Part shown: in pieces, positions 28,516 through 38,071 of the stretch
Numbering within the stretch: position 1 is the first letter of the stretch
Layout: each line of letters begins with the position of its first letter
Source of the DNA: Coriobacteriaceae bacterium AM48-5
GTDB taxonomy: Bacteria > Actinomycetota > Coriobacteriia > Coriobacteriales > Coriobacteriaceae
DNA length: 64,000 bases
Assembly (NCBI GenBank): GCA_027669525.1
Contig: JAQEDJ010000004.1
Location: 23,395-87,394, forward strand
Direction: 5' to 3'
Position numbers and translations under genes: made by a program
The notes under the pieces: model-generated
What the model saw: only the letters and a program-made list of their open reading frames with translations
Told to the model about the DNA's origin: nothing
Database searches by the model: none

Positions 28516-29059
28516 AATATTGAGCATCAGAGAGCTTATTCGAGAAGATGTGCCCGTTATTAATGGCTGGCGGAGTAGCGAAGAGCTCATGAGTTACTTA
28601 GGTGCGCCCTACAGATTCATTGGGCCCGACGTCGACTATCGCTGGTTTGAGAATTACTTAAACAATCGCAGCAATACGATACGGTGTTGCGTGTGCGAGG
28701 ACGGCAACGCCAAGCCCCTTTGTCTCGTTACTCTAGCTGGGATTGACTGGGTGAGCAGAAACTGCGAACTTCATATCATGGTGGGCAACGACGAAAATAG
28801 AGGCAAAGGCATCGGCTCGTTTGCCGTAAAGAAAATGATAGAGCATGCCTTTCTTGATATGAACTTACGTCGGATCGAGTTAACTGTCCTAGAAGATAAC
28901 GCTCGTGCTCGACATCTTTACGAGAAGTTTGGCTTCCAGTACGAAGGCATTAAAAGAAAAGCAAAATACAAGCATGGCCGCTATGTCGACATGCGACTTA
29001 TGGCACTGCTGAAGAGCGATTGGCTTGCAGGCAGGGGAAGCAACAATACAATCTCGTAA
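28508..29059 (+). CDS. GNAT-family N-acetyltransferase
   Basis: 183 residues. The acetyl-CoA loop is ENRGKGIGSFAVKKM near residue 100, followed by MNLRRIELTVLEDNARARHLYEKFGFQYEG, typical of RimJ/PseH/WecD-like enzymes. In a locus with PglF- and PglE-like genes but no PglD, this could be the acetyltransferase for the 4-amino sugar; that role is inferred. Start at ATG 28508, overlapping the ATP-grasp stop by 8 bases. Confidence 0.82.
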   Translation: MNRILSIRELIREDVPVINGWRSSEELMSYLGAPYRFIGPDVDYRWFENYLNNRSNTIRCCVCEDGNAKPLCLVTLAGIDWVSRNCELHIMVGNDENRGKGIGSFAVKKMIEHAFLDMNLRRIELTVLEDNARARHLYEKFGFQYEGIKRKAKYKHGRYVDMRLMALLKSDWLAGRGSNNTIS

Positions 29060-29186
29060 TAGTCATTAAAGTGTCTGCCATTAAAGCTACGCCGAAATAT
29101 ACGTAGAGGTCCTGATGAGACTACTTGTCGAATTTGGTGCGGCACGATGAGATATCCTGAGTCTTAAATTCTATGATAGGAGAATA

Positions 29187-30227
29187 ATGAGTAAAGTGCT
29201 CGTGACGGGCGCCGCCGGCTTCATCGGCGCGTTCCTCGTCAAGAAGCTGCTTGATGAGACCGATGACGTTATTGTCGGCCTCGACAACCTCAACAGCTAC
29301 TACGACCCCGGCATCAAGGACGCGCGCCTGCGCATGCTGGCCGAGGCCGACGCAGACGGCTGCTTCACCTTCGTGCGCGGCGACCTGTGCGATGCCGCCC
29401 TCATCGAGCGTCTGTTCGCCGAGAACGGCTTCGACGTCGTTGTGAACCTCGCCGCCCAGGCAGGCGTCCGCTACTCCATCGAGAACCCACGCGCCTATCT
29501 GGAGAGCAACCTCGTGGGCTTCTTCAACGTGCTCGAGGCCTGCCGCCACCACCCGGTGAAGCACCTGGTCTACGCCAGCTCCAGCTCGGTCTACGGCGGC
29601 AACAGGAAGGTTCCGTTCTCCGAGGAGGACCGAGTCGACTCGCCGGTGTCGCTCTACGCCGCCACTAAGAAGTCCAACGAGCTCATGGCGGCCGCCTACT
29701 CAAAGCTCTACTCCATCCCTGCCACCGGCCTGCGCTTCTTCACCGTGTACGGCCCCATGGGCAGGCCCGACATGGCCTACTTCGGCTTCACCGAGAAGCT
29801 GCGCCGCGGGGACACCATCAAGATCTTCAACATGGGTAATTGCAAACGCGATTTTACATATGTTGATGATATCGTTGAGGGCGTGCGCCGTGTAATGGAC
29901 AATGCGCCGGAAGTGCGAATAGGCGAAGACGGTCTCCCGATGGCTGCTCACCGCGTCTACAATATCGGCAATTCGAATCCTGAAAATTTGCTTGATTTCG
30001 TTGATACCCTTCAGCGCGTGCTCGTTGAAGAAGGTGTTTTGCCTCCTAATTACGACTTCGAATCGCATAAGCAACTTGTTCCAATGCAGCCCGGCGATGT
30101 TCCTGTAACTTACGCTGATACAAGTGCGCTAGAGCGGGACTTTGGTTATAGACCTGCTACCAAGCTAGAAGACGGTCTTCGTGCCTTTGCTAAATGGTAT
30201 AAGAGCTATTACATGGTTGAGCTCTAA
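29187..30227 (+). CDS. NAD-dependent epimerase, UDP-glucuronate 4-epimerase type, with mosaic codon use
   Basis: 346 residues, extended SDR. GAAGFIGAFLVKKLL (NAD), DNLNSYYDPGIKDARL and NLAAQAGVRYSIENP, SSSSVYGGN, and the SPVSLYAATKKSNEL triad with Tyr and Lys; these are typical of UDP-glucuronate 4-epimerases (CapI/GalE-like). It would supply UDP-galacturonate from the UDP-glucuronate made by ugd. The first ~650 bases use strongly GC-rich codons; from about 29835 the reading frame continues unbroken with AT-rich codons like the rest of the locus. ATG after AGGAG. Confidence 0.88.
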   Translation: MSKVLVTGAAGFIGAFLVKKLLDETDDVIVGLDNLNSYYDPGIKDARLRMLAEADADGCFTFVRGDLCDAALIERLFAENGFDVVVNLAAQAGVRYSIENPRAYLESNLVGFFNVLEACRHHPVKHLVYASSSSVYGGNRKVPFSEEDRVDSPVSLYAATKKSNELMAAAYSKLYSIPATGLRFFTVYGPMGRPDMAYFGFTEKLRRGDTIKIFNMGNCKRDFTYVDDIVEGVRRVMDNAPEVRIGEDGLPMAAHRVYNIGNSNPENLLDFVDTLQRVLVEEGVLPPNYDFESHKQLVPMQPGDVPVTYADTSALERDFGYRPATKLEDGLRAFAKWYKSYYMVEL

Positions 30228-31033
30228 TGAGCAGGCGTAGTTTCGCTGATATTCTTCTGAATAGTGAGTTCAGTCCTTCGGACGAATATTACAGCCTCGT
30301 TCATCTTCTCTATGATTCTGACCCTCCTGATCAGTGTTCCTTTTATAGCTTGATGAATATGTATTTCGGCTTGATGCCTTTCGCCGGTACTGCGATTTCC
30401 CTTTGGGATTTTAATCATAGACATAATTTTACGTTTTCAACTGATGATGATTTATCAACCGTGGATCTTAATAGGCTCCTCTTGTTATGCGAATACATAT
30501 TAAACTTCGCTATACACATGCAAAATATAGATGACTGCATGCAGGAGTCACTATTTTTGATCAAACATATTCGAGCTATTTGCAACAAGATTTCTTATCA
30601 GGAATCCGAAGTTAAGGGCATTTTCGTCTTGGTGCCGAGGAACGATTTGATTAACGCTTCAGCCGAGTGCTCCCCTGCTGAAGTGGCGATAGATTTAATT
30701 ACCTTTGATTACTGGCGCTACAAGGGAGACCTTGATCGCAAGCGTCAATATTTATCTAAGTTCGCTCGCGAGCTCGAGCCTAAGCGGGAGTGCCTTGAAG
30801 CTCTGTCTAAGCGTCTTACGTCTGATTTCTTTTACCTAGTTAACTCGCTTAATATTCGTCATAACAATGCATCAGAGGACTCTAAGAAGTATTTCGAACC
30901 TCTCGGAAGCATGTCAGATCATGAACTTGAGTCCTGGTATGACACGTTGCGCAACATGGCTGCCAGTCTCTTCCTTTTGGTTGATTACTCTGACATCTCT
31001 GAATCTATTAATTCCTTGAAACACAACCACTAA
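30227..31033 (+). CDS. Hypothetical protein between epimerase and ugd
   Basis: 268 residues, no family recognised. Soluble, mostly helical, acidic. Starts with the TAATG overlap of the epimerase stop, so it is co-translated. A C-terminal stretch FYLVNSLNIRHNNASEDSK resembles helical domains of HEPN-like or abortive-infection proteins, but too weakly for a call. AT-rich codons like the distal epimerase part. It has no obvious polysaccharide role. Confidence 0.6.
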   Translation: MSRRSFADILLNSEFSPSDEYYSLVHLLYDSDPPDQCSFYSLMNMYFGLMPFAGTAISLWDFNHRHNFTFSTDDDLSTVDLNRLLLLCEYILNFAIHMQNIDDCMQESLFLIKHIRAICNKISYQESEVKGIFVLVPRNDLINASAECSPAEVAIDLITFDYWRYKGDLDRKRQYLSKFARELEPKRECLEALSKRLTSDFFYLVNSLNIRHNNASEDSKKYFEPLGSMSDHELESWYDTLRNMAASLFLLVDYSDISESINSLKHNH

Positions 31034-31072
31034 GTCGTTTTTTATTCCGTTCTTTGACAATTGGAGAATGAC

Positions 31073-32330
31073 ATGAAGATCGCTATCGCCGGTACCGCTA
31101 CGTCGGCCTGTCCCTCGCCGTCCTGCTCTCGCAGCACAATGAGGTGCATGCTCTGGACATCGTGCCCGAGAAGGTCGAGAAGATCAACAACTATGTGTCG
31201 CCCATCCAGGACGACGAGATCGAGCGATTCCTGGCGGAAGCAAAGGCGGGGGAGCGCGAGCTCGACCTGCACGCCACGGTCGACGTGGCCGAGGCATATA
31301 CGGGCGCCGACTACGCCGTCATCGCCACGCCTACCAACTACGACTCGGACAGGAACTTCTTCGACACTTCCTCCGTCGAGGCCGCCATCGCCGCCGTTCG
31401 CTCGGTGAACCCGGACGCCTGGATCGTCATCAAGTCGACGATCCCCGTGGGCTACACCGCGGGGCTTCGCGAGAGGCTGGGCGACAGCAAGATCTTCTTC
31501 AGCCAGAGTTCCTGCGCGAGAGCAAGGCGCTCTACGACAACCTGCACCCCAGCCGCATCGTTGTGGGCGCGCCGAAGGAGGATGCCGACGCCGTCGCTGC
31601 CGCCGAGCGCTTCGCACGCCTGCTTGCCCAAGGAGCGGACCCAGCCGAGCTGGAGCGCGTGAACGCCGACGGCACCGTGGGCATCCCGGAGCTCGTGCTG
31701 GGCACCACCGAGGCCGAGGCCGTCAAGCTGTTCGCCAACACCTACCTGGCTCTTCGCGTAGCCTACTTCAATGAGCTTGACACCTACTGCGAGGTCCGCG
31801 GCCTCAACACCCGCGACGTCATCGACGGCGTCTGCCTGGAGCCGCGCATCGGATCGCACTACAACAACCCCAGCTTCGGCTACGGCGGCTACTGCCTGCC
31901 CAAGGACACCAAGCAGCTGCTGGCCAACTACAGGGACGTGCCGCAGAACCTGATCGAGGCCATCGTGGACGCCAACCGCACCCGCAAGGACTTCGTGGCC
32001 GACGAGGTGCTGCAGATGGTCTGGGACCGCGTCTACGAGGGTAAGCCGAAGCCGGTCGTGGGCGTGTACCGCCTGACGATGAAGTCCAACTCCGACAATT
32101 TCCGTGCGAGCTCCATCCAGGGCGTCATGAAGCGCGTGAAGGCCAAGGGCGTGCCCGTGGTGGTCTACGAGCCCACGCTGGACGCGCCGGAGTTCTTCGG
32201 CTCCGAGGTGACCCACGACCTGGAGGCCTTCAAGGCGAAGTGCGACGTGATCGTCGCCAACCGCTGGAGCGACGAGCTTGCAGACGTGGCGGACAAGGTG
32301 TACACGAGGGATCTGTTTAAGAGGGACTAG
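31073..32330 (+). CDS. ugd: UDP-glucose 6-dehydrogenase (two frameshifts in sequence)
   Basis: Oxidises UDP-glucose to UDP-glucuronate for the polymer. The N-terminal Rossmann part reads [19 protein letters not shown] after restoring a G at 31096-31098; [10 protein letters not shown] follows; a C restored near 31503-31505 gives [19 protein letters not shown]; then [15 protein letters not shown] and [17 protein letters not shown] with the catalytic Cys. Both shifts are losses in short runs, so the gene is probably intact in the cell. It is GC-rich, unlike the AT-rich cps genes, and closes the operon before a terminator. ATG 31073 has GGAG nearby. Confidence 0.9.
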
Positions 32331-32389
32331 GGGACAGATGGCCGCCTGGGTCGGGGCGGTATGATCCTCTATAGTTCATCCGTAATAAA

Positions 32390-32435
32390 GGCGCCAGAGT
32401 ATCACGCTAGTTGATGTTCTGGCGCCTATTTGTTT
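32390..32435 (+). terminator. Terminator after ugd
   Basis: GGCGCCAGA at 32390-32398 pairs with TCTGGCGCC at 32418-32426, followed by TATTTGTTT. It ends the polysaccharide operon. Confidence 0.75.
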
Positions 32436-32496
32436 ATCCAACAATTGAGTGATTCGAAAAGCCTAAATGGCGGATGTCGAAAGAGGCTGCAGTCAA

Positions 32497-33362
32497 TCAG
32501 TAGATGGTCATTGAGAGTCTTACTGCCGGCGTTTCGTAATCTCGCATTTCATTTCGGGTGTTAATTGCAAGATTCTCGAGTCTTGTAATTCCTTTAGAAC
32601 TATTAGTTGCTAAACGAATAGCATGGCCGAGCCACCAGGAACCATAAATTAAATAGCCAACCGGTACTGCATAGGCGATATCCCTAATATCGCCTATGTC
32701 CAAATGAACGTCGTCTAACGACAATATCGTTGACTGAGCATTAGCCGAAAGATTCCATCTTTATCCGGCCTCGCGAATTTATTCTCTCTGTTTGGAATTG
32801 CCTCGCAAAATATGATCCTGAATTCATTTTGCCAAGAATACGAGGCTCCCTTTGAATACATAGGAGTTAAGTTCTGAGTGGAGCCTAGACAATAGTAGTT
32901 CACCTTATCCGCCAAGAGCAGGCAGTGGTCGCAGCCATATTGTTTAGTAAGTACAAGGGCAATCCTATCGACGAACTGCTCCAAATCCGTAATTACAACC
33001 GCCGTATCTCCAAATTGTGCGACCCTCTTATTTGCATGCTCCCATTTCTTGCTTTCTGGGTGATATTGGAGCGCCATAGTCGAATAGCACTTCATAAACT
33101 GTGTCTCGGTACCATCGATTAAAGTTATGTCGCCGTACATCCATTTTTCGTTACGAATAGCGCTTTCTTTGCAGTCGCCTCAGAACGAATTATTTACTGA
33201 TGGATCATTCTGTATATTCGCAAGCCGGTCCCAACCCCCGAAAGCATTCAACGGCCTTGCGTAAACGTCGCCATCAAGAAGCATTTCTGCATACTTGGCA
33301 TCGGTGACTTTAGCCACCGTAAAAGGCTGTTCGAAGGGATGTACTGAAATCGAGCTTCTCAA
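32497..33362 (-). pseudogene. Decayed hypothetical gene: in-frame TGA plus one frameshift
   Basis: About 288 codons reading minus. It starts MRSSISVHPFEQPFTVAK and has TDAKYAEMLLDGDVYARPL, a pattern I associate with accessory-region proteins of unknown function (KYAxxLLxGxxYxxPL). An in-frame TGA at 33180-33182 follows NNSF and the same frame goes on as GDCKESAIRNEKWMYGDI; CGA to TGA would explain it. Near 32748 a missing T shifts the frame; repaired, it continues FSANAQSTILSLDDVHLDI to a stop at 32497. AT-rich. It sits between the real ugd and a second ugd 3' end, so it was probably inserted there. Confidence 0.6.
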
Positions 33363-33544
33363 AGTATCAATCCTTTCTAAAAGACCGCTGCTTGTATCTT
33401 ATCTAAGGACATCGTAGTCCCGTAATGTGTAAAGCTTTATTGGCGCCCATTAGGCGCCTGTTGGTTAAGATAGGGGTTTTCCTTTGCGTGAGCATGGCTC
33501 CACGTAGAATTTGCTTAACGTCCCTAGTAGCTTAAGACTGTGCT

Positions 33545-33839
33545 GCGACAAGGAGAAGCCGATCGTGGGCGAGTATATCGTTTAGCGATGAACTCCAACA
33601 GCTATAACTTCCGCGCGAGCTCCATCCAGGGCGTCATGAAGCGCGTGAAGGCCAAAGGCGTGCCCGTGGTGGTCTACGAGCCCACGCTGGACGCGCCGGA
33701 GTTCTTCGGGTCCGAGATTGCCCACGACCTGAAAGTCTTCAAGGCCGGCTGCGACGTGATCGTCGCCAACCGCTGGAGCGACGAGCTCGCGGACGTGGCG
33801 GACAAGGTGTACACGAGGGATTTGTTTAAGCGGGACTAG
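33545..33839 (+). pseudogene. 5'-truncated second copy of the ugd 3' end
   Basis: The last ~80 codons closely match the end of ugd at 32090-32330: [20 protein letters not shown], then the [12 protein letters not shown] region, and the final [12 protein letters not shown]. The copies differ at scattered positions (for example MNSNSYN for [16 protein letters not shown] for EVTHDLEAF), so this is a diverged allele, not a recent duplication. Homology fades near 33545, and the reading frame is shifted there. Most easily explained as the left-over 3' end of an earlier ugd when the locus was replaced or interrupted. Confidence 0.8.
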
Positions 33840-33896
33840 GGGAGAGCGGTTTGCCTGAGTTGGGCAAACTCAATTTTCCGTAAACCTAACAATGTT

Positions 33897-33945
33897 AAAT
33901 ACGGTGGCTTGTCGGCCAACGCCGATAAGCCACCGTATTTTGATT
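33897..33945 (+). terminator. Terminator after the ugd remnant
   Basis: A 14-bp arm at 33897-33910 (AAATACGGTGGCTT) is exactly complementary to 33927-33940. It rules out an earlier start for the SIR2 gene in this stretch. Confidence 0.75.
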
Positions 33946-34014
33946 AAGAGTTATAGAAGCCTAACGCTCAATTTCAAACTGAGCCCTAGCTTCCTCATGA
34001 CAACAATGCGGTTA

Positions 34015-34020
34015 TATAAT
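34015..34020 (+). promoter_or_regulatory. Candidate -10 box of the SIR2-HerA operon
   Basis: TATAAT in an AT-rich stretch 28 bases before the GTG start. No good -35 box is visible. Confidence 0.45.
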
Positions 34021-34047
34021 TTTATAAATTATGGTGAAAGGGGTTTA

Positions 34048-35229
34048 GTGGAAGATCGCGCACTTCAACAGTCAAGAATAATAGAGGTTAATGGAGATTC
34101 AAAAGATAGACAGATTATTGATGAAGAGCGATGCAAGTTCTTGCGTAAAGTATTTGCTAGCGCACACATTAATATGCTTCTCGGGTCTGGATTCTCTGCC
34201 GGCGTCGTTCCCACTTTAGGCCACCGCGAATCTTGGTTTCAATCTTTCGATGCTCTTATGCGTGATAATCCGACTGATTCTATCTGGCAAACTGCTCGCG
34301 GGCTTTTGCGAGCAGAGTATTTCAAGTCCGTTATGCTTCCACTTGAAGGCAAACAACCAGATTCCTTGCAGGTTGCTTTTATATCTGCGGCTATGCAGCT
34401 TGTTGCTGGCAGGGGTGCTACCATGCTTCCCAAGCGTGTGAACTTTTTTACTACCAATTACGACCCAATGATAGAGTCATCTCTCGAAACGCTTGTTCAG
34501 CCTTTTAACGATGGCTTTACCGGCCGCATGCGTCCCGCGTTCGACACCTCGTCTTTTAGTCGACTTAAGTACGAGCAATCTCTTTTCATGGAATACAGCT
34601 CACAAGTTGCAACTGCCAATGTTTTTAAAGTCCATGGATCACTTACATGGCGCAGGCAAAACGTCAACGCTGGAATCGGCTATTCCAGCGTTGACGATAC
34701 CCTCAAGGATTGTCTGATTAATTTCGAAGACTTGATTAGCTCTAAAGCTGTTGAAAAAGTTGGTATTCTTGTGCAGAAAGATTGCGACGACGCTGGAGTA
34801 AACAATCTTCGCCTACTTGCGTGTTCCCTCAGCGGGGATGACAGTCATATTGTAAATAACTTCGCCAATCAATACGATGCTACATTGTGCATCGTAAATC
34901 CCGCCAAGAAAAAATTTGAAGAGACAGTTCTTGAACAGAGCTACTATGATCTGCTGAGAATTTACGCCAATGAGCTCGACAGAAACAATTCACTTCTCAT
35001 AGTGTTTGGTTTTTCTTTTGCGGACGAGCACATTCTTGGGCTCACAAGAAGGGCGATTCGCTCAAACCCTCAACTGATCGTCATCATTTCCTGCTACACC
35101 CGTGAAGATGCAACTGGGTATCAATCATTGTTTCCAAATGCAGATAACGTCTATCTTTTTATTCCTACCGAGGGTGGCGTAATTGGTTTACGAGAGCTTT
35201 CCGAGGTGCTGAAATGCGCGGTGAAGTAA
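34048..35229 (+). CDS. SIR2-family NADase-type defence protein
   Basis: About 393 residues. SIR2-like Rossmann signatures: NMLLGSGFSAGVVPTLG (NAD loop), VNFFTTNYDPMIE, FKVHGSLTW (conserved His region), LLIVFGFSFADEHIL. Proteins of this group, paired with a HerA ATPase, form the SIR2-HerA (Nezha-type) anti-phage system, where SIR2 depletes NAD or acts as a nuclease on infection. The start GTG 34048 is set by AGGGG five bases upstream; earlier in-frame codons run through the upstream terminator. The 3' end overlaps herA by 16 bases. AT-rich codons mark it as foreign to the flanking genome. Confidence 0.85.
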   Translation: MEDRALQQSRIIEVNGDSKDRQIIDEERCKFLRKVFASAHINMLLGSGFSAGVVPTLGHRESWFQSFDALMRDNPTDSIWQTARGLLRAEYFKSVMLPLEGKQPDSLQVAFISAAMQLVAGRGATMLPKRVNFFTTNYDPMIESSLETLVQPFNDGFTGRMRPAFDTSSFSRLKYEQSLFMEYSSQVATANVFKVHGSLTWRRQNVNAGIGYSSVDDTLKDCLINFEDLISSKAVEKVGILVQKDCDDAGVNNLRLLACSLSGDDSHIVNNFANQYDATLCIVNPAKKKFEETVLEQSYYDLLRIYANELDRNNSLLIVFGFSFADEHILGLTRRAIRSNPQLIVIISCYTREDATGYQSLFPNADNVYLFIPTEGGVIGLRELSEVLKCAVK

Positions 35230-37062
35230 GTGGCGACCTCCTTTTAATTGGAGAGGTTGCTGAAGTCAGAGGGACTAAGGTTAAGATATGCGTCTATAGT
35301 CAGGCAAACGAAGCAAGCATCTTTTACTGCGGGCAGCTCGTGCGTGGCGTATCAGTAGGAGCATACTTGCGTATTTCCTACGGATACGATGATGTAATTG
35401 GAGTGATAGAAGGCGACTATCAGCAGGAGAGAAGGTCGGCTGATTCTGCAGGTCCCGAAAAGCGGGAGCGCCCGGCGCGTATCTTGAACGTTATGTTGAT
35501 GTCTCCGTGTTCGGCAGCTTCACCGCTGGCCGCTTCAAACGCGGAGTTGAAGTCTTACCCCTAGTCCGTTCAAAAGCGTATCTCCTCTCACCCGAACAGC
35601 TTGCTTTTGTAAATTCTCCTAACTTAACTTCTGGAACTGGCTTTAGGGTGGGTACCCTAGCAGGCCATGACGGTATCGATGTCAATCTTTCGTTCAACGC
35701 GCTATTCGCTAGCCACATTGGCATATTCGGTAATACGGGATCAGGAAAGTCAAACACTCTTTGTCGCATATTCACCGACTGTCTAGAAAGGCGCGGCAAG
35801 CAGGGCGTAAGTAAGTTCATGATTATCGATTTCAACGGTGAGTACACTGCTGAAACGGTGCTATGCCCCCACAAGAAGGTCTATCGGCTTAGCACTAAAT
35901 CTAATGGTGGAGACAAGATTCCTGTACCTGCAGACTTCTTCTTGGATGTTGACATATGGCAACGCTCGCCAAGGCAACGGAGAAAACGCAGCGTCCGTTT
36001 TTGAGGCGATGCATGCGGAAAGTTGAAGTTATACGTTCCATGCATCATCCAGATTCATATCTAAAAGGAATGGTAAGGAATCTACTTGAGGGCTATTGTG
36101 GTCGCGCCACCGCCTTTAGCGAGCAGCGCGAAGATCTGGTCAGGCTCTTTTCCTTAATTCCAGAGATAAGCGAGGAGGAAATCCAGTCTGCACTTGATTC
36201 GGTAGAGTTGTTCTGTGGTAATGCCGCTCCAATTTTACGTAATGTTTGCAACGGCTCTTATTTGAATAAACCGGAAGACGCCTCTAGCATCTTTGAAGGC
36301 CTCCATTACGATGCTCTTAACTATGCAGCACTCTCCAGCAGTGTTACTTTGCTGCATGAATTCATCGCGCGCTACAATTTCTTAGAACAAACTCGCTCGG
36401 GATCCGTTTCGCGTGAACATGTTGCGCCGTTGGTTCAGCGTTATTCGGCTGAACTTAGAGAGGCTTCGAAGCTTTACGAACCCAGTAATGACACCTTTGA
36501 TTCTGATGTGGTGGTCGTTTCGCTACTCGACGTTAATCTTGATCAGATAAAGGTTGTACCGCTCGTAATTGCGAAGAGCCTCTATCAGTACCAGAAGAAG
36601 CGGGGACGATCTAATCAAAACAGCAGCGTTCATCTCATCATGGACGAAGCGCATAATATTTTGTCGTATTCATCCCAGCGCGAAAGTGAGTACTGGCGCG
36701 ATTACCGCCTTGAAACATTCGAGGAAATCGTTAAAGAAGGCCGTAAATTTGGCATGTACCTTACTGTTTGCAGCCAAAGACCGGCCGATATATCCCCGAC
36801 AATTCTCTCGCAGATGCATAACTATTTTATTCACAGACTTGTAAACGATGACGATCTAAGAGCGATCAATAAAGCTGTTTCGTTCATTGACCATGCAAGT
36901 GCAAGCATGATACCCGTGCTCCCTCAGGGCTGCTGCGTAGTGAGCGGTACAGCGACTAGTTATCCAGTGCGAGTTCAAGTTGATCCGTTGCCAATCGAAA
37001 AACAGCCTTTGAGTTTTGATAGGGACCTATCGAGTGCGTGGGAGGTGAGTGCTTTTGAGTGA
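35214..37062 (+). CDS. HerA-family ATPase, partner of SIR2 (two frameshifts in sequence)
   Basis: About 616 residues after repair. HAS-barrel N-terminal part (GDLLLIGEVAEVRG, RILNVYVDVSVFGSF after restoring a T near 35490), Walker A GIFGNTGSGKSNT, a middle part with WATLAKATEKTQRPFL (a G restored near 35957), Walker B VHLIMDEAHNI, and KEGRKFGMYLTVCSQRP near the C-terminus with an arginine-finger region. HerA hexamers in SIR2-HerA defence organise the SIR2 subunits and act as DNA translocase or helicase. Translated in overlap with SIR2 upstream and with a third gene downstream. Confidence 0.85.
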
Positions 37063-37807
37063 TTTCGACAGTGAGGATGAGTTTGCAAATGAGCTTTGCA
37101 AACTCATCAGGAAGCACCCTGGACTCTGTTATTCGATCCAACTTGAGGACACTCATATTCTGAGGCATATAATTTTCGGCAATCTGGCAGACGATGTGTA
37201 CCGTGATGTTTATACGACTTACAATAATGCGCTTTTCGATTCTCTTCGACTCTTAGTTCGTTATGAAAAATCGTTAAAAGCCTGGTGTGAAATCATAAAG
37301 TTAGCTGAAGACAGAGAAATTCTGGACACGTTGATCATGGACTATGTTTATCCGATTTTCTTGGTTACATGCGACTTGCCTAATGTGTTTAAAGATCAAC
37401 TTGTTCGTGGATGTGTCAAACTCGCGTCAGTCTCCACAGGTGATTATTCCTATCTTTCTGACACCCGATTTAACTGGTTTAAAGAGATGAAGGCATCTTG
37501 CGCTTACAACCCCTTTGGACTTCAACTTATACAGATTGTCGACGACGATTTGTATCATGGCGACGATGCGACTCATTTTCGAGATATTCATGGCAATTGC
37601 ATGCACGACATATCACAAACTTTAGTGGCCGGATCAACGCAAACGGTATCTCCGTACGCCGGCTTATTTCTAAAAACTTACTCTAAATCGTTCAATCTTG
37701 AAAATGAGCTCGAAATTATTGATAGACACAGGCGCCGGATTCAACGTGCATATCTCTTATTTGGTGATTACGCCGATAGCCTAAGCGGCGCTTCTCTTGA
37801 ATCTTGA
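37055..37807 (+). CDS. Third gene of the SIR2-HerA operon, unknown function
   Basis: About 250 residues, no recognised domain. Acidic at the start (SDFDSEDEFANELCKLI), then mainly helical, with aromatic and Asp/His-rich patches such as DDDLYHGDDATHFRDIHGNC. Its start lies inside the herA end: TTG 37055 is 8-9 bases after GGGAGG; GTG 37049 is also possible. The overlap shows obligate co-expression with the ATPase. It could be a sensor, regulator or effector of the defence system, or a passenger. AT-rich codons match the two preceding genes. No terminator is evident after it. Confidence 0.65.
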   Translation: MSDFDSEDEFANELCKLIRKHPGLCYSIQLEDTHILRHIIFGNLADDVYRDVYTTYNNALFDSLRLLVRYEKSLKAWCEIIKLAEDREILDTLIMDYVYPIFLVTCDLPNVFKDQLVRGCVKLASVSTGDYSYLSDTRFNWFKEMKASCAYNPFGLQLIQIVDDDLYHGDDATHFRDIHGNCMHDISQTLVAGSTQTVSPYAGLFLKTYSKSFNLENELEIIDRHRRRIQRAYLLFGDYADSLSGASLES

Positions 37808-38071
37808 AAACTGTAGTTTGATTATTTTAGAGCTTGCTCCTTCTTGGCAAAGCTTTCAAAACCATCCGTAGCGTGATTTAAAGTCTAGTGGACGGCAAGC
37901 TGACGACGACTCCGCCTTTCATCGATTGGCAAAACGATTTACACCTAATTTTGGGAGTCGATCACAGGCTTTTACCTTGTCCATCGTCTGATCTCGCAAC
38001 ACTAAAAGCTACTGCTACCAGGTCATTTCCTGGTACAGTTTCCATTGGCTCTTGCGAAGATCGGAACGGTT
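37808..38071. other. Gene-free stretch after the defence operon
   Basis: About 260 bases between the third defence gene and the LPKTG gene. No supported ORF, tRNA or clear terminator; base composition shifts from AT-rich to GC-rich across it. Confidence 0.5.

Noticed and set aside
33180-33182. TGA as a selenocysteine codon
   Set aside because: No SECIS-like hairpin or selenoprotein family; a CGA-to-TGA change fits better.
33892-34047. Earlier ATG start for the SIR2 protein
   Set aside because: The extra codons run through a perfect terminator hairpin and have no ribosome site; GTG 34048 has AGGGG.
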